Shown piece by piece: positions 25,996 to 36,488 of a DNA stretch of 64,000 nucleotides. Source of the stretch: Spirochaetales bacterium (GTDB lineage: Bacteria > Spirochaetota > Spirochaetia > SZUA-6 > RPPD01); the NCBI GenBank assembly GCA_016929065.1, contig JAFGJO010000054.1, forward strand, positions 62,001 to 126,000, given 5' to 3'. The number at the start of each line of letters is the position of its first letter. The stretch's first letter is position 1. The position numbers and the translations under genes were made by a program. The notes below the pieces were generated by a model. It searched no databases, was not told where the DNA came from, and saw only the letters and a list, made by a program, of their open reading frames with translations.

Positions 25996-26652
25996 TTATG
26001 CTTTCTTCTCCTCGGCAGCAGCTTTTTTTGCTTTTGTTTTCGGGGTATCTTTCACGACAGTTTTCTCAACCGTTTTTTCTTTCGGTTTTTTTGCTGCTTT
26101 CTCTTCTGTTTTTTCTTCTGTCTTCTCATTTTTCAGCGATGCTGTCCTGACATCTTTTGCCCCTGCCGACTTTTTCGCAGGAGTTTTTTTTGCTTCTGAT
26201 TTGACAGCCGGTTTTTTCGCCGCTGCTTCCTTTGCCGGAGCTTTTTTTTCAGTTTCCTTTTCGACGGTTTTCTTTTTTGACTTTGCTGCTTTTTCTTTTC
26301 TATCAACAAGTTCAATAAATACCATATCCGCTGCGTCCGTAATACGCTGTCGTAGTTTCAGGATTCTTGTGTATCCCCCGTTCCGCTCGGCAAAACGCGG
26401 TGCAATGACCTTGAACAATTTGTCCAATACCGGCTTGTCATGGATTTTTTTTGCAATAATTCTTCTGTTATGAAGATTATCCACCTTCGCTCTGGTAATA
26501 GCCTTCTCGGCAATGCTTCTGAGAACTTTTGCCTTCTGCTTCGTTGTGCGTATACGCTCATGCTTGAAAAGGGAGATCATCATATTCCGAAGCACCGCTT
26601 TTCTGTGAGCGGTCATCATTCCCAGTTTTTTCGTTGCTACTCTATGTCTCAT
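25996..26652 (-). CDS. rplQ: Ribosomal protein L17 with long Lys/Ala/Glu-rich tail
   Basis: Residues 1-119 are an ordinary L17 ([30 protein letters not shown]). Residues 120-218 form an added tail of low complexity, rich in Lys, Ala, Glu and Pro, with PAKK/PAKE motifs like eukaryotic histone H1 tails. Normal bacterial L17 is about 115-130 residues. The ATG at 26652 lies inside rpoA: the genes overlap by 11 bases, with the L17 start codon before the rpoA stop codon. Confidence 0.95.
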   Translation of the reverse strand: MRHRVATKKLGMMTAHRKAVLRNMMISLFKHERIRTTKQKAKVLRSIAEKAITRAKVDNLHNRRIIAKKIHDKPVLDKLFKVIAPRFAERNGGYTRILKLRQRITDAADMVFIELVDRKEKAAKSKKKTVEKETEKKAPAKEAAAKKPAVKSEAKKTPAKKSAGAKDVRTASLKNEKTEEKTEEKAAKKPKEKTVEKTVVKDTPKTKAKKAAAEEKKA

Positions 26653-27730
26653 TATCTAAATCCTTATCATCCATATCAGAATCAATATCCTGAGCAATTA
26701 TGGGTTTGTCCTTGATGGGTTTTTTAAGCCCGCTGTAGTCTTTCATTCCAAGCCGCAATCCCCATTCCTTGAGTTTGTCTTTTATTTCCTGAAGAGATTT
26801 TTTTCCGAAATTTCTGGTTTTGGAAATATCATCCTCTGTTCTTTGTGTCAAATCACCAATTGTCCTGATGTTGGCATTTTTCAGACAGTTGCTCGAGCGG
26901 ACTGAAAGTTCAAGTTCTTCAATTGGTGTGTCAAGAATGAGCCGGACTCTCCGTTCTTCTTCATCACTTTCTTCATCCTCATGAAGGCTTTCTTCGTCAA
27001 AATTGATAAAAATCGTGAAATGATCCTTCGCAATTTTGGCGGCTTCAGCAAGAGCATCTTCCGGCTTCATGGTGCCATCAGTCCATAATTCCAGGAACAG
27101 TTTGTCATAATCTGCACGTTGCCCGACCCGTGTTCCCTTGATATCATATTTCACCTTTCTGATGGGTGAAAAAATGGCATCAATAGGAATTGTTCCCACA
27201 ACATCCACAAGCTGCTGATTCCGTTCGGCAGGGACATATCCTCTGCCCAGATTTATCTGAATCTCTATTTCAAAATGGGCATCATCTGCCAACGTTGCAA
27301 TATACAGATCTTTATTCATGACTTGTATCCCGGTCTCGGACTCAAGATCCCCGCCGGTGAATGTTCCTGCACCTTTTTTTTCTACAAGGATAGTCTGTTC
27401 TTCAACTTCTTCGTCAAGTTTAAGCCGTACCTGTTTGAGATTCCCCAACAGCTGAGGTGTATCTTCCACGACTCCCGGAATAAGATCAAATTCGCTCGAG
27501 ATCACATGTGCTTTATCATCCTTTGAAAAACTAGTGATCCGCACAGCAGTAATCGCATATCCCTGGAGAGAAGAAATAAGAATTCGTCGTAATGTATTGC
27601 CGATCGTTGTGCCGAATCCACGTTCAAAAGGATAAGCGATAAATTTTCCGTAATTTACTTCAATTTCGCTGTGTTCAAAGTTGATTCCTTTTGGCCGTTT
27701 GAATCCCTTTAAAAGATTCCTTCTCGCCAT
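26642..27730 (-). CDS. rpoA: RNA polymerase alpha subunit
   Basis: Alpha subunit of 362 residues: N-terminal dimerisation domain (to about 235), acidic linker ([15 protein letters not shown]), and a C-terminal DNA-binding domain with [14 protein letters not shown] carrying the equivalent of E. coli Arg265. The C-terminus extends about 30 residues past the usual end and is acidic. ATG at 27730 has GGAG upstream; a GTG two codons earlier overlaps that site. It starts 14 bases after rpsD and overlaps rplQ. Confidence 0.97.
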   Translation of the reverse strand: MARRNLLKGFKRPKGINFEHSEIEVNYGKFIAYPFERGFGTTIGNTLRRILISSLQGYAITAVRITSFSKDDKAHVISSEFDLIPGVVEDTPQLLGNLKQVRLKLDEEVEEQTILVEKKGAGTFTGGDLESETGIQVMNKDLYIATLADDAHFEIEIQINLGRGYVPAERNQQLVDVVGTIPIDAIFSPIRKVKYDIKGTRVGQRADYDKLFLELWTDGTMKPEDALAEAAKIAKDHFTIFINFDEESLHEDEESDEEERRVRLILDTPIEELELSVRSSNCLKNANIRTIGDLTQRTEDDISKTRNFGKKSLQEIKDKLKEWGLRLGMKDYSGLKKPIKDKPIIAQDIDSDMDDKDLDNET

Positions 27731-27744
27731 TGTCACTCCTTACC

Positions 27745-28380
27745 TTACTTCGAGTACAACTCTACAATAAGCTGTTCATTAATATCTCTCATATCCGTAA
27801 TATCGTTTCTTCGTGGGATGGCCATTACTTTTCCCCACACCTTATCCGGATCAACTTCCAGCCAGGGCATGACACCTGTACTCGTGAATTGCTTTAGTCC
27901 TTCTTTCACAACGGTCATGTTTTTGCTTTTTTCAATTATTTCAATCTCGTCACTCTCTTTCACAAGATATGACGGAATACTTACCCTCTTTTTATTTACC
28001 AGAACATGGCCGTGCGTCACAATTTGACGGGCCTGTTTTCGTGAATTTGCAAAATGCATTCTGTATACCATATTGTCAAGTCTGCGTTCCAAAAGAGCAA
28101 AAAGATTTTCACCAGTGATACCTTTCATTTTGTTGGCTTTGTCAAAAAAGATCTTGAATTGTTTTTCAAGCATTCCGTACGATCTCTTCAATTTTTGCTT
28201 TTCGCGAAGCTGGACACCATAGTTTGATACTTTTCGCATTCGCACTTTCGGACCGCGGCCCGGAGCATTTTTTTTCCGGTGAATCGGGCACTTGTCGCTT
28301 CTGCAGCGGTCGCCTTTCAGAAACAACTTTGTTTTTTCAGTTCGGCAAAGTCTGCAGTTTGCCTGAATATATCTTCCCAT
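27745..28380 (-). CDS. rpsD: Ribosomal protein S4, zinc-binding form
   Basis: Small-subunit assembly protein of 211 residues. The N-terminus keeps four Cys (CRLC ... CRSDKC), the zinc-binding C+ form. The S4 RNA-binding domain follows (LERRLDNMVYRMHFANSRKQARQ). GGAGG precedes the ATG at 28380. It lies in the standard alpha-operon position between rpsK and rpoA. Confidence 0.98.
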   Translation of the reverse strand: MGRYIQANCRLCRTEKTKLFLKGDRCRSDKCPIHRKKNAPGRGPKVRMRKVSNYGVQLREKQKLKRSYGMLEKQFKIFFDKANKMKGITGENLFALLERRLDNMVYRMHFANSRKQARQIVTHGHVLVNKKRVSIPSYLVKESDEIEIIEKSKNMTVVKEGLKQFTSTGVMPWLEVDPDKVWGKVMAIPRRNDITDMRDINEQLIVELYSK

Positions 28381-28401
28381 TTATATTTCCTCCCTCGCCT
28401 G

Positions 28402-28782
28402 CTATACTCTTCGTGCCTTTTGAGGACGGCACCCATTGTGCGGAATCGGGGTAATATCCGCAATGCTGCGGACCTTGATCCCCAAGACACCGATTGCTCG
28501 GATTGCCGATTCACGGCCAACTCCAGGGCCCTTTACAAACACATCCACTTCCTGTATTCCCAGGTCGTTCGCTTTGCTCAAAGCCGCTTCAGTCGTGGAC
28601 TGAGCTGCGAATGGTGTGGATTTTTTTGCGCCCTTGAATCCAAGGCCGCCTGCAGACGCCCAGGATAGAGTATTCCCTGCGATATCTGTTACGGTTACTA
28701 TTGTATTGTTAAAGGTGGCTTGAATATATACCTTCGCCTCACCCACATTTCGTCGTCGTTCTTTCTTGCCCTTTTTTTTCAC
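28402..28782 (-). CDS. rpsK: Ribosomal protein S11
   Basis: Platform protein of 126 residues with the family segments [22 protein letters not shown] and PIPHNGCRP(Q)KARRV at the C-terminus. Start is GTG at 28782 with AGGAGGAG upstream. It is 12 bases from rpsM. Confidence 0.97.
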   Translation of the reverse strand: MKKKGKKERRRNVGEAKVYIQATFNNTIVTVTDIAGNTLSWASAGGLGFKGAKKSTPFAAQSTTEAALSKANDLGIQEVDVFVKGPGVGRESAIRAIGVLGIKVRSIADITPIPHNGCRPQKARRV

Positions 28783-28794
28783 TTCATCTCCTCC

Positions 28795-29175
28795 TTAGTT
28801 TGGTCCTGGTGCTTTCTTTTTGCCTGCAACAGTTTTCTTTCTGCCCTTTCTCGTGCGCGCATTCGTTTTTGAACGCTGTCCGCGGACAGGGAGGCCTTTT
28901 CTGTGTCGAAGACCGCGAAAACAACCAATATCCATCAGCCGTTTAATGTTCAAACTTATCTCGGTTCGCAGCCGCCCTTCAACTTTGAATTCATTCTCAA
29001 TTTCTTTTCTCAGCGAATTCACTTCATCTGCCGTCAAATCATTAATCCGTACATTCGGATTGATACCTGTTTTCTGACAGATCTTTATTGCTGATGTTTT
29101 TCCGATTCCGTATATGCTTGTTAAGGCAATATCCACATGTTTATTGGGTAAATCTATACCCGCTATACGTGCCAT
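28795..29175 (-). CDS. rpsM: Ribosomal protein S13
   Basis: Small-subunit head protein of 126 residues contacting the P-site tRNA through its basic tail ([20 protein letters not shown]). Family segments: [21 protein letters not shown] and [17 protein letters not shown] at 29175 has GAGGAG upstream. It follows rpmJ by nine bases. Confidence 0.98.
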   Translation of the reverse strand: MARIAGIDLPNKHVDIALTSIYGIGKTSAIKICQKTGINPNVRINDLTADEVNSLRKEIENEFKVEGRLRTEISLNIKRLMDIGCFRGLRHRKGLPVRGQRSKTNARTRKGRKKTVAGKKKAPGPN

Positions 29176-29184
29176 CCTCTCCTC

Positions 29185-29298
29185 CTAACGCTGGCGCTGC
29201 TTGTGTTTGGGGTTGATGCAAATAATTCGTACAACACCCCGGCGGCGAATGATTTTGCATTTATCACAAATTGGCCGTACACTGACTCTTACTTTCAT
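29185..29298 (-). CDS. rpmJ: Ribosomal protein L36, zinc-binding form
   Basis: Very short gene of 37 codons: [20 protein letters not shown] at the start and a zinc ribbon built from Cys11, Cys14, Cys27 and His32. GAGGTG lies upstream of the ATG at 29298. It sits between secY and rpsM; no infA, adk or map gene is inserted here, unlike in many bacteria. Confidence 0.96.
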   Translation of the reverse strand: MKVRVSVRPICDKCKIIRRRGVVRIICINPKHKQRQR

Positions 29299-29308
29299 AA
29301 AGCACCTC

Positions 29309-30712
29309 TTACAAGTTTCTTGCTTTTATTTTTCCCTTCTTTACCAGACCGTCATGATGGTGCATCCGCAGATGGCTCTCTACTTGCGACATCGTATCAA
29401 GACCGACACCCACAAGGATGATGAGGGACGTTCCGCCCATCACATTCGCAACCGAGTACGAAAACTGGAAAAGAGAAGTAATAATGTTCGGAATTATCGC
29501 TATAAAAGCCAGGAATAACGATCCCGGCAGGATAATTCTTGATAATATCCGGGACAGGTATTGCTCCATTTTTTCGGAACGAATTCCCGGAATGGATCCA
29601 CCGTTTTCCCTTATTTGTTTGGATATTTCCACTGGATTCAACGTAACCTGCGTGTAGAAATATGCAAAAAATACAATTAATAACATATAGACAACAACAT
29701 ACCAGACACCGCCCGGCCTGAAAATGACCCCGAGCTGCTGGAATATTTCAAAATCATTTCCCAGCCACTGAAAAATCTGAAGCGGTGCGATCATGATTGC
29801 ATTTGCAAAAATGATAGGAATAACACCGGATGGATTCAGTTTGAAAGGAATATAGGTATTTTGTGCTCCAAAGACCTTCCGGCCGACAACACGCTTCGCG
29901 TAATGCACCGGTATTTTTCTTTGTCCCCGCTGTTCGAAAATAATAAGCCCTACAACAACTACAAACATGACCATTGCCATCAAAACAAAAACCGCGTTGG
30001 GGCTTGATGTCGCCCTGGTAGCCAGCGGGACGAGGATTCCGGAACGCGGGATAATCCCGATCCACAGAAGAATGCCTTCAAGAAAATTGAGCAGACTTCG
30101 CAATATCCCCAGCTGGATGAACACTTCGGGGAATCTTACAACAATACCGGCAAAGATAATCAGTGAGGTTCCGTTTCCAATACCGCGCTGGGTTATCTGT
30201 TCACCAATCCACATCAGAAACATGGTTCCCGTGGTCACGGTGACCATCCCAAGCACCAAAAAGTATGGAAAATCCATGGTAATGAGGCGTTTGTCGATTG
30301 TATTATTCAGGAAAAAGAACGCCTGGAACAAACAAACCACAACCGTTGCATATCGCTGTATTCTCTGTATTTTTTTTCTGCCGCCTTCTTCCTCTGACAG
30401 TTTTTTCAGTCTCGGGAAAACAACAATTAAAAGCTGTACAATAATTGATGTGGTAATATACGGCATAACACCGAGCATGAGCAGGGATACATTTTTAAAT
30501 GCACCACCGGCGAACATGTCGATATAATCGAGGATATTGACCTGAGAATTCGATCCGCCCAATTTGAGCAATGCTCTCAGCTGGATAACATCAATACCGG
30601 GCAAAGGGATTGTTGCCCCAAGCCGAAACAGCACCAGCATGAATAGAGTAAATAATATTCTATTTCTCAATTCCTGAGTCCTGAATATGTTTACGAGTGC
30701 ATTTGCAGCCAT
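29309..30712 (-). CDS. secY: Protein translocase subunit SecY
   Basis: Ten-span channel subunit of the Sec translocon, 467 residues, slightly longer than E. coli SecY. Recognisable segments include [21 protein letters not shown] near the start, the plug region, [14 protein letters not shown] and the cytoplasmic loop before [20 protein letters not shown] at 30712 has AAGGTG upstream. Standard spc position, after rplO. Confidence 0.97.
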   Translation of the reverse strand: MAANALVNIFRTQELRNRILFTLFMLVLFRLGATIPLPGIDVIQLRALLKLGGSNSQVNILDYIDMFAGGAFKNVSLLMLGVMPYITTSIIVQLLIVVFPRLKKLSEEEGGRKKIQRIQRYATVVVCLFQAFFFLNNTIDKRLITMDFPYFLVLGMVTVTTGTMFLMWIGEQITQRGIGNGTSLIIFAGIVVRFPEVFIQLGILRSLLNFLEGILLWIGIIPRSGILVPLATRATSSPNAVFVLMAMVMFVVVVGLIIFEQRGQRKIPVHYAKRVVGRKVFGAQNTYIPFKLNPSGVIPIIFANAIMIAPLQIFQWLGNDFEIFQQLGVIFRPGGVWYVVVYMLLIVFFAYFYTQVTLNPVEISKQIRENGGSIPGIRSEKMEQYLSRILSRIILPGSLFLAFIAIIPNIITSLFQFSYSVANVMGGTSLIILVGVGLDTMSQVESHLRMHHHDGLVKKGKIKARNL

Positions 30713-30731
30713 ATCACCTTACCTTCGTGCT

Positions 30732-31340
30732 TTATTTGTCAGTATCGGCAGATTCTTCTGATGTTTCAGTTTCATCCGCTGCCGTTACTTCAACTGCTTT
30801 TTCCTTGACCGATTCTTCAGAAACGGCTGATTCTACAGTCTCTTTTTTCCCTTTCGATTCTTTTTTCTTCGGGGATTTCTCCGGCTTCTCTTCGCTTTCG
30901 AATACTTTTACCGAGCCGCCGGCTTTTTCTATTTTTTCTTTTGCCTGTGCAGAAACCTTCTCGATCTCAACGATATATTTTTTGGTGCATTCACCGCGGC
31001 CGAGGATTTTGACCGCCTTCTCGGATTTTTTTATGAGTCCTTTTTCGGCAAGGCTCTCCAATGTAATGGCGGAACCGTCTTTAAAAACAGCCAGATCATC
31101 GATGTTGACCGCGACAAACTGTTTTTTGAAAATCGAGTTTGAAAATCCCCTGCGTGCAATTCTTCTATATAAAGGCATCTGCCCGCCTTCAAAACCCGGA
31201 CGAACTCCTCCGCCGGAGCGGGAATTCTGGCCTTTGTTACCACGGCCAGCTGTACAGCCTGTACCTGACGCAGCACCCCTGCCGACTCTCTTTTTTCTTT
31301 TTGTTGCACCCTTTGGCACCCGTATGCTAAATTCACTCAT
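30732..31340 (-). CDS. rplO: Ribosomal protein L15 with charged C-terminal extension
   Basis: The first ~148 residues are a normal L15 (KGATKRKKRVGRG, NKGQNSRSGGGVRPGFEGGQ). A tail from about 149 to 202 is rich in Lys/Glu/Ser and then strongly acidic near the end. The ATG at 31340 overlaps the rpmD stop by one base (TGATG), so translation is coupled. Confidence 0.95.
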   Translation of the reverse strand: MSEFSIRVPKGATKRKKRVGRGAASGTGCTAGRGNKGQNSRSGGGVRPGFEGGQMPLYRRIARRGFSNSIFKKQFVAVNIDDLAVFKDGSAITLESLAEKGLIKKSEKAVKILGRGECTKKYIVEIEKVSAQAKEKIEKAGGSVKVFESEEKPEKSPKKKESKGKKETVESAVSEESVKEKAVEVTAADETETSEESADTDK

Positions 31341-31534
31341 CACTTCATCTCCTCAACCTTAACCAGATGACCGACTGTACGAACCATTCCCAGAATCTGT
31401 GCGCTCGATTCCTGAACCACATTCGAATTCAATTTACCAAGGCCAAGCGCCTTTACTGTTTTTTTTTGGTTCGGCTTTTGGCCGATAGTGCTTCGCACAA
31501 GGGTAATTTTTATTTTTTTCGCTTTTGCAGCCAT
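31340..31534 (-). CDS. rpmD: Ribosomal protein L30
   Basis: Large-subunit protein of 64 residues with the L30 pattern [29 protein letters not shown] at 31534, two bases after the rpsE stop, is preferred over an upstream GTG because GGGG lies at the right distance. It is coupled to rplO downstream. Confidence 0.94.
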   Translation of the reverse strand: MAAKAKKIKITLVRSTIGQKPNQKKTVKALGLGKLNSNVVQESSAQILGMVRTVGHLVKVEEMK

Positions 31535-31536
31535 TG

Positions 31537-32034
31537 TTATCCCCACATCTCTTTTATGGTCTTGCCCCGGCTCTCTGATATTTTCCTGGCATCCAGCAGG
31601 TTGTCAAGACAGCGGAATGTCGCTTTGACAATGTTGGTCGCATTGGCACTGCCAAGCGATTTGCTTAAAATATCATGAACGCCCACTGCTTCCATCACCG
31701 CACGAACCGGCCCGCCGGCAATAATACCGGTACCGGGAGCGGCAGGTTTCAACAGAACACGGGCACCCTTGAATTTTTCTTCGATAAAATGTGGAATTGT
31801 ACTCTTTTTTACCGAATACTTCTTCACATTTCTTCTGGCTTTTTCCAGGCTTTTCCGGATCGCCTCGGAAACATCATTGGCTTTTCCAAAACCGAATCCG
31901 GCGTTTCCTTTCCGGTCACCCACTACAGAAAGAGCAGAAAAAGAAAATCTGCGTCCGCCTTTTACAACTTTCGCAACTCTGTTCAATTTTACAAGTTTTT
32001 CCACATATTCATTTGCATTATTGTCTTGTTCCAC
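31537..32034 (-). CDS. rpsE: Ribosomal protein S5
   Basis: Small-subunit fidelity protein of 165 residues: [22 protein letters not shown], then [14 protein letters not shown] and the C-terminal [16 protein letters not shown]. Start is GTG at 32034 with a run of G residues upstream. Confidence 0.97.
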   Translation of the reverse strand: MEQDNNANEYVEKLVKLNRVAKVVKGGRRFSFSALSVVGDRKGNAGFGFGKANDVSEAIRKSLEKARRNVKKYSVKKSTIPHFIEEKFKGARVLLKPAAPGTGIIAGGPVRAVMEAVGVHDILSKSLGSANATNIVKATFRCLDNLLDARKISESRGKTIKEMWG

Positions 32035-32043
32035 AAACTCCCC

Positions 32044-32403
32044 CTAAAATTCAATGCCGGCTTTTCGTATGCCGTCAGCGACAGCTTTTACGAGTCCGTG
32101 ATATGCATAACCGTTTCTGTCGAATGCAATCGCCTGTATATTTTTTTTCTTCAACCGGGCACCGAATTCTTCTCCAATTTTACCAATCGATTCAACAGTA
32201 TTTTTTACCACCTTCAAATCCTTTTCAAGATTTGAAATTGAAGCGATCGTGGTTCCGTTCAGATCATCAATTGCCTGCAAATACGTGTATTTATTACTCT
32301 TGAAAATGGTCACTCTCGGCCGTTCAGCCGACGCTTTCAGCCTTTTTCTGATACTCATTTTTCGTCGATTTCTGCGACGTATCTTCTCTAGCTGCTTTTT
32401 CAT
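32044..32403 (-). CDS. rplR: Ribosomal protein L18
   Basis: 5S rRNA-binding protein of 119 residues. The basic N-terminus (KKQLEKIRRRNRRKMSIRKR) is followed by RPRVTIFKSNKYTYLQAIDD and GYAYHGLVKAVADGIRKAG. ATG at 32403 is used, with GAGG five bases upstream. Confidence 0.96.
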   Translation of the reverse strand: MKKQLEKIRRRNRRKMSIRKRLKASAERPRVTIFKSNKYTYLQAIDDLNGTTIASISNLEKDLKVVKNTVESIGKIGEEFGARLKKKNIQAIAFDRNGYAYHGLVKAVADGIRKAGIEF

Positions 32404-32414
32404 AGACACCTCAA

Positions 32415-32951
32415 CTATTTAACACCTGTTTTTCCGACTTTCTTTCGGACATGTTCATCTTCATACCGGATGCCCTTGCCTTTATACGGCTCCGGCGGTC
32501 TAAAACTTCGAATTTCAGAACAAACCTGTCCCAATCTCTGCTTGTCAATCGAGCTGACAACGACTTTATTTTGTTCAATATCTATTGTCACATCTTCAGG
32601 TATTGGATATTCAATGGGAAGTGAAAACCCCAGGTTAAAAATAACCGCATTTCCCTTTTTTTCCGCACGGTATCCAACACCATTAATAATCAGTACTTTC
32701 CTGAAACCTTCAGAAACACCATGCACCATATTGAACACGAGCTTCCTGTACAGGCCATGAAGCGAACGTACTTTGCCTATATCGCTTGAACGGGTCACAA
32801 TAACCTGTCCGTCAACAAGTTCAATGGTTATATCAGGTTTATACTGTAATTCAAGTTTTCCCTTCGGCCCTTCTACTTTAACAAGATTATTTGCAATTTC
32901 AACCTTGACACCCTGGGCAACAGGGACCGGCAGTTTACCAATTCTTGACAT
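32415..32951 (-). CDS. rplF: Ribosomal protein L6
   Basis: Large-subunit protein of 178 residues near the sarcin-ricin loop, with the L6 duplicate fold: MSRIGKLPVPV at the start, GVGYRAEKKGN in the middle and PEPYKGKGIRYEDEHVRKKVGKT at the end. Confidence 0.98.
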   Translation of the reverse strand: MSRIGKLPVPVAQGVKVEIANNLVKVEGPKGKLELQYKPDITIELVDGQVIVTRSSDIGKVRSLHGLYRKLVFNMVHGVSEGFRKVLIINGVGYRAEKKGNAVIFNLGFSLPIEYPIPEDVTIDIEQNKVVVSSIDKQRLGQVCSEIRSFRPPEPYKGKGIRYEDEHVRKKVGKTGVK

Positions 32952-32969
32952 TATACTCCCCTTTTTGCC

Positions 32970-33368
32970 TTACCATACACTGCAGATAAGTTCGCCACCA
33001 AGCTTTTTGTCTACAGCTTTTTTTCCGGTGGTCACTCCCTGCGATGTAGAGACAATCAATACACCAAACCCGTTAAACACACGGGGCATTTTTTCATATC
33101 CGGAATAAAACCGTCTGCCCGGCGTAGAATATCTTTTAATTCCATGGATAACAGGATTCAGTTTCTCATCATATTTTAAAAATATACGAATAAAATTCTT
33201 TCCTTCTTCAACATGCTTTTTGAAATTCTTGATATATCCTTCATTCTTCAAAATCTTCACGATTTCAAGTTTTATCTTTGATGGTGAAATATCAACCTTT
33301 TCAAATTTCGCATGAATTCCGTTACGGATTTTCGTAAGCATGTCCGCGATTGGATCAGATACGCTCAT
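32970..33368 (-). CDS. rpsH: Ribosomal protein S8
   Basis: 16S rRNA-binding protein of 132 residues. [13 protein letters not shown] marks the N-terminus; the C-terminal [19 protein letters not shown] is typical. In E. coli S8 is the spc-operon feedback regulator; whether that holds here cannot be read. Confidence 0.98.
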   Translation of the reverse strand: MSVSDPIADMLTKIRNGIHAKFEKVDISPSKIKLEIVKILKNEGYIKNFKKHVEEGKNFIRIFLKYDEKLNPVIHGIKRYSTPGRRFYSGYEKMPRVFNGFGVLIVSTSQGVTTGKKAVDKKLGGELICSVW

Positions 33369-33385
33369 TCTTCAACTCCTTGCTT

Positions 33386-33571
33386 TTACCAGCTCGATTT
33401 TGTGACACCGGGCAACTTGCCTTCGTGAGCAAGCTGTCTGAAACACAGTCTGCACATCTGAAATTTTCTCATAAATGCCCTTTGTCTTCCACATATTTTA
33501 CAGCGATTTACCTTCCGTGTTTTATACTTGGGCTTCCGCTGTGATTTTACAATCATTGCTGTTCGTGCCAT
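33386..33571 (-). CDS. rpsN: Ribosomal protein S14 type Z
   Basis: Short zinc-binding S14 of 61 residues, with two CxxC pairs (CKICGRQ and CRLCFRQ). This is the type without the N-terminal extension of E. coli S14. Standard position between rplE and rpsH. Confidence 0.98.
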   Translation of the reverse strand: MARTAMIVKSQRKPKYKTRKVNRCKICGRQRAFMRKFQMCRLCFRQLAHEGKLPGVTKSSW

Positions 33572-33582
33572 AATCTCACTCC

Positions 33583-34140
33583 CTATTTTCTGAAGGGCAT
33601 TCCCATTTTCTGCAGAAGGCTTTTCGCCTCTGCATCGGTTTTTGCCGTTGTTCCTATTACAATATTCATACCGCTGATGCGTTCAATTTTATCGTAGTCA
33701 ATTTCCGGAAAAATGATCTGCTCCTTGATACCGAGCGCATAATTCCCGTGCCCGTCAAAAGCATTCGGATTGATACCGCGGAAGTCCTTGACACGCGGCA
33801 ATGCAACATTAACCAGCCGGTCATAAAACTCGTACATGCGTGTTCCGCGCAATGTCACCATTGCACCGATTTCCATACCCTGGCGCAGTTTGAACGCAGC
33901 AATCGATTTTTTTGCTTTCGTGGTAACTGCCTTGCTCCCGGTGATCTGACCAAGCTCCTTGACGACGGCGTCAAGCAATTTCTTGTTCGCAATCGCATCG
34001 CCACATCCGACACTGACGACTATTTTTTCCATTTTTGGAACCTGCATCGGTGTTTTGTACGTAAATTCTTCTTGCAGCTGTTTTGTGACTTTTTCATTAT
34101 AAAAAGTCTTCAGCCGTGCTGTTATTTTTTCCGCAGCCAT
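33583..34140 (-). CDS. rplE: Ribosomal protein L5
   Basis: 5S rRNA-binding protein of 185 residues: [39 protein letters not shown]-like segment and the C-terminal [20 protein letters not shown] at 34140 overlaps the rplX stop by one base (TAATG), giving coupled translation. Confidence 0.97.
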   Translation of the reverse strand: MAAEKITARLKTFYNEKVTKQLQEEFTYKTPMQVPKMEKIVVSVGCGDAIANKKLLDAVVKELGQITGSKAVTTKAKKSIAAFKLRQGMEIGAMVTLRGTRMYEFYDRLVNVALPRVKDFRGINPNAFDGHGNYALGIKEQIIFPEIDYDKIERISGMNIVIGTTAKTDAEAKSLLQKMGMPFRK

Positions 34141-34466
34141 TACAGTTGCTCCCCACATTTTTTGCAAATTCTGCTTTTCAGATCCTTGTCGAGTTTAAAC
34201 CCGATCCGGGTCGGTCCGCATTTTTTACACATGATCATGACATTTGACAGTTTGATCGGTGCCTCAATCTCCTTGATACCGCCTTTTTCATTCTGCTTTC
34301 TTTGTTTCATGGCCTTTTTAACGAGATTGAGCCCTTCCACGATAACTGTCGCGTTCACTCTATTTATACGTAAAATCCTGCCAGATTTTCCGTTTTCTTT
34401 TCCTTTAATAATTTTTACCACATCATCTTTTTTCAGTTTTGTTGTCTTGGCTTTTTCTTTTACCAT
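34140..34466 (-). CDS. rplX: Ribosomal protein L24
   Basis: Assembly-initiator protein of 108 residues with a KOW motif ([20 protein letters not shown]). The C-terminus carries two CxxC pairs (CKKCGPT and CKKCGEQ), a possible zinc ribbon. It is 10 bases from rplN. Confidence 0.97.
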   Translation of the reverse strand: MVKEKAKTTKLKKDDVVKIIKGKENGKSGRILRINRVNATVIVEGLNLVKKAMKQRKQNEKGGIKEIEAPIKLSNVMIMCKKCGPTRIGFKLDKDLKSRICKKCGEQL

Positions 34467-34476
34467 TCTGCCCCTC

Positions 34477-34845
34477 CTATAACACTTCCGGTGCGAGTGA
34501 AACGATCTTCATGTAGTTCTTTTCACGCAACTCACGGGCAACTGGTCCAAAAATACGTTTGCCTTTTGGATTCTTGTTTGTATCAATCAAAACACACGCG
34601 TTATCATCAAATCTGATGTAACTGCCGTCAGCCCTTTTGTAACTGCTTTTTATTCTTACAATCACTGCACGTTCAACAGCACCCTTTTTTATCGGGTTGT
34701 TGGGAAGCGTGTCCTTCACTGCGACAACAATCACATCACCAATTGATGCATACTTTCTTTTTGAGCCGCCAAGGACCTTAATACACATCACTTTTTTCGC
34801 GCCGCTGTTATCAGCAACGTTCAAATATGTTCTCATCTGGATCAT
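34477..34845 (-). CDS. rplN: Ribosomal protein L14
   Basis: Intersubunit-bridge protein of 122 residues, highly conserved: [33 protein letters not shown] and [23 protein letters not shown]. No unusual feature. Confidence 0.98.
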   Translation of the reverse strand: MIQMRTYLNVADNSGAKKVMCIKVLGGSKRKYASIGDVIVVAVKDTLPNNPIKKGAVERAVIVRIKSSYKRADGSYIRFDDNACVLIDTNKNPKGKRIFGPVARELREKNYMKIVSLAPEVL

Positions 34846-34865
34846 AACAACACCTTTTAGAAAAT

Positions 34866-35138
34866 CTATTTCGCTCTTTCAACAATCTCAAGAAGCTTCC
34901 AACATTTTTCCTTTGAGATTGGCCGTGTTTCTATTACGCGTACGGTATCGCCAATATTACATTCGCTTTTTTCGTCATGCGCTTTTACCTTCTTGGACCG
35001 GGTCAGATACTTCTTGTAAATCGGATGAAGTTTTCTCTGCTCAACCAACACGACAATGGTCTTCTGCATTTTATTACTGACGACTTTTCCGGTAAATATC
35101 TTCTTCCCTGTCTTTGGGATAATCGTTTTCTCTTCCAC
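34866..35138 (-). CDS. rpsQ: Ribosomal protein S17
   Basis: 16S rRNA-binding OB-fold protein of 90 residues: [19 protein letters not shown], then [21 protein letters not shown]. Start is GTG at 35138 with GAGGGGAG upstream. Confidence 0.97.
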   Translation of the reverse strand: MEEKTIIPKTGKKIFTGKVVSNKMQKTIVVLVEQRKLHPIYKKYLTRSKKVKAHDEKSECNIGDTVRVIETRPISKEKCWKLLEIVERAK

Positions 35139-35149
35139 AGTTCTCCCCT

Positions 35150-35350
35150 CTATTGTTTCCTGATACCCAGGTCAAATTCGTGAATCAGCGTATTCAGCCG
35201 TGCTATTTTTTTCCGCATGTTCCGCTTTTCAACTTCATTATCAATATGTCCGACAACGGAATTAAACCGGTGATCTGAGTATTTTTTTACCAGCTCATCT
35301 TTTTTTGTAAGTAATTCCTTGTATGAAAGCTCGTTAAATGAATCCCGCAT
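35150..35350 (-). CDS. rpmC: Ribosomal protein L29
   Basis: Two-helix protein of 66 residues at the peptide exit tunnel: [18 protein letters not shown] and [13 protein letters not shown]. It starts one base after the rplP stop. Confidence 0.94.
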   Translation of the reverse strand: MRDSFNELSYKELLTKKDELVKKYSDHRFNSVVGHIDNEVEKRNMRKKIARLNTLIHEFDLGIRKQ

Positions 35351-35351
35351 T

Positions 35352-35771
35352 TTATTGCTCCATATCTCTTCTCATGATAAATTTAGTCTTGATAGGGAGC
35401 TTGTTCCCGGCAAGCCGGATGGCGCTTTCAGCCAGCTCCTTTTCAACACCCGCAATCTCAAACATCACGGCGCCTTTTTGTACTACGGCGACCCAGTATT
35501 CCGGGTTGCCTTTTCCTTTTCCCATGCGTGTTTCTGCAGGTTTTTTTGTATATGGCTTGTCCGGAAATACCCGAATCCAGACCTTGCCGCCCCTTTTTAT
35601 ATGACGGGTCATGGCAATACGTGCTGCTTCGATTTGTCTGTTTGTAATCCATTTTGATTCAAGAGCAAGCAGGCCAAAGTCGCCGTACGCAATGGTATTT
35701 CCACGAGTTGCGCTGGTTTCTTTCCAGGATCTCATCTGTTTTCTGTATTTTGTTCGTTTTGGACTAAGCAT
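35352..35771 (-). CDS. rplP: Ribosomal protein L16
   Basis: Protein of 139 residues near the A-site tRNA elbow: [36 protein letters not shown] and [18 protein letters not shown]. Its start lies inside the last codons of rpsC, an eight-base overlap. Confidence 0.98.
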   Translation of the reverse strand: MLSPKRTKYRKQMRSWKETSATRGNTIAYGDFGLLALESKWITNRQIEAARIAMTRHIKRGGKVWIRVFPDKPYTKKPAETRMGKGKGNPEYWVAVVQKGAVMFEIAGVEKELAESAIRLAGNKLPIKTKFIMRRDMEQ

Positions 35772-36474
35772 CTTCTTTAGAACTCCTTGTCTTCTGCGGC
35801 TGACTCCTTAACAGACTTCCTGCATCATCTTTCCGGTCTTTATCGTATACTTCTCCGTGGAAGACCCACACCTTGACCCCGATAACACCAAACGTGGTGT
35901 TTGCATGTTCCAGGCCGTAATCTATATCCGCCCGGAATGTGTGAAGAGGAATGCGTCCTTCTTTCTGCTCTTCATTACGGGCAATTTCTGCACCGCCAAG
36001 ACGGCCGGACAGCTTGATTTTCACGCCCTGCACACCGCTTTTCATGGCATTGGAAATAGCCATTTTCATGACACGCCGAAAAGGGGCTCTGTTTTTCAAC
36101 TGGCGTCCGACGTTCACAGCGATCAATTGTGCACATGTTTCCGGATTTTTAATTTCTTTTATTTTAATCTGTATCTTTTTTCCAATCAGCTTTTTTACGT
36201 CGTTACCGAGCTTTTCAATATTCGCGCCTTTTGCACCGATAATTGCTCCAGGTCTTCCCGCATGCATGATCACGGTAATTCGTTGCGGGTGCCGGACAAT
36301 TTCTATGTCAGCTACTTCACCGCCGGCGGTATCCGGACTTTTTTCCAGATATTTCCGTATTTTCAGGTCCTCGTGCAGTGAGTGTGCATACTCTTTCGGA
36401 TCTGCAAACCACTTTGATTTCCAATATTTATTGATATTTAACCGTAATCCGTATGGATGAACCTTTTGTCCCAT
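35764..36474 (-). CDS. rpsC: Ribosomal protein S3
   Basis: Small-subunit protein of 236 residues at the mRNA entry channel. The KH domain shows [14 protein letters not shown]; the C-terminal domain has [20 protein letters not shown]. The last ~20 residues are a basic tail. It overlaps rplP by eight bases. Confidence 0.98.
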   Translation of the reverse strand: MGQKVHPYGLRLNINKYWKSKWFADPKEYAHSLHEDLKIRKYLEKSPDTAGGEVADIEIVRHPQRITVIMHAGRPGAIIGAKGANIEKLGNDVKKLIGKKIQIKIKEIKNPETCAQLIAVNVGRQLKNRAPFRRVMKMAISNAMKSGVQGVKIKLSGRLGGAEIARNEEQKEGRIPLHTFRADIDYGLEHANTTFGVIGVKVWVFHGEVYDKDRKDDAGSLLRSQPQKTRSSKEDA

Positions 36475-36488
36475 ATTCTGCCTTCCTA

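Noticed and set aside
26720-26780. Possible extra gene for the acidic C-terminal extension of alpha
   Set aside because: The extension is in frame with rpoA and has no start signals of its own.
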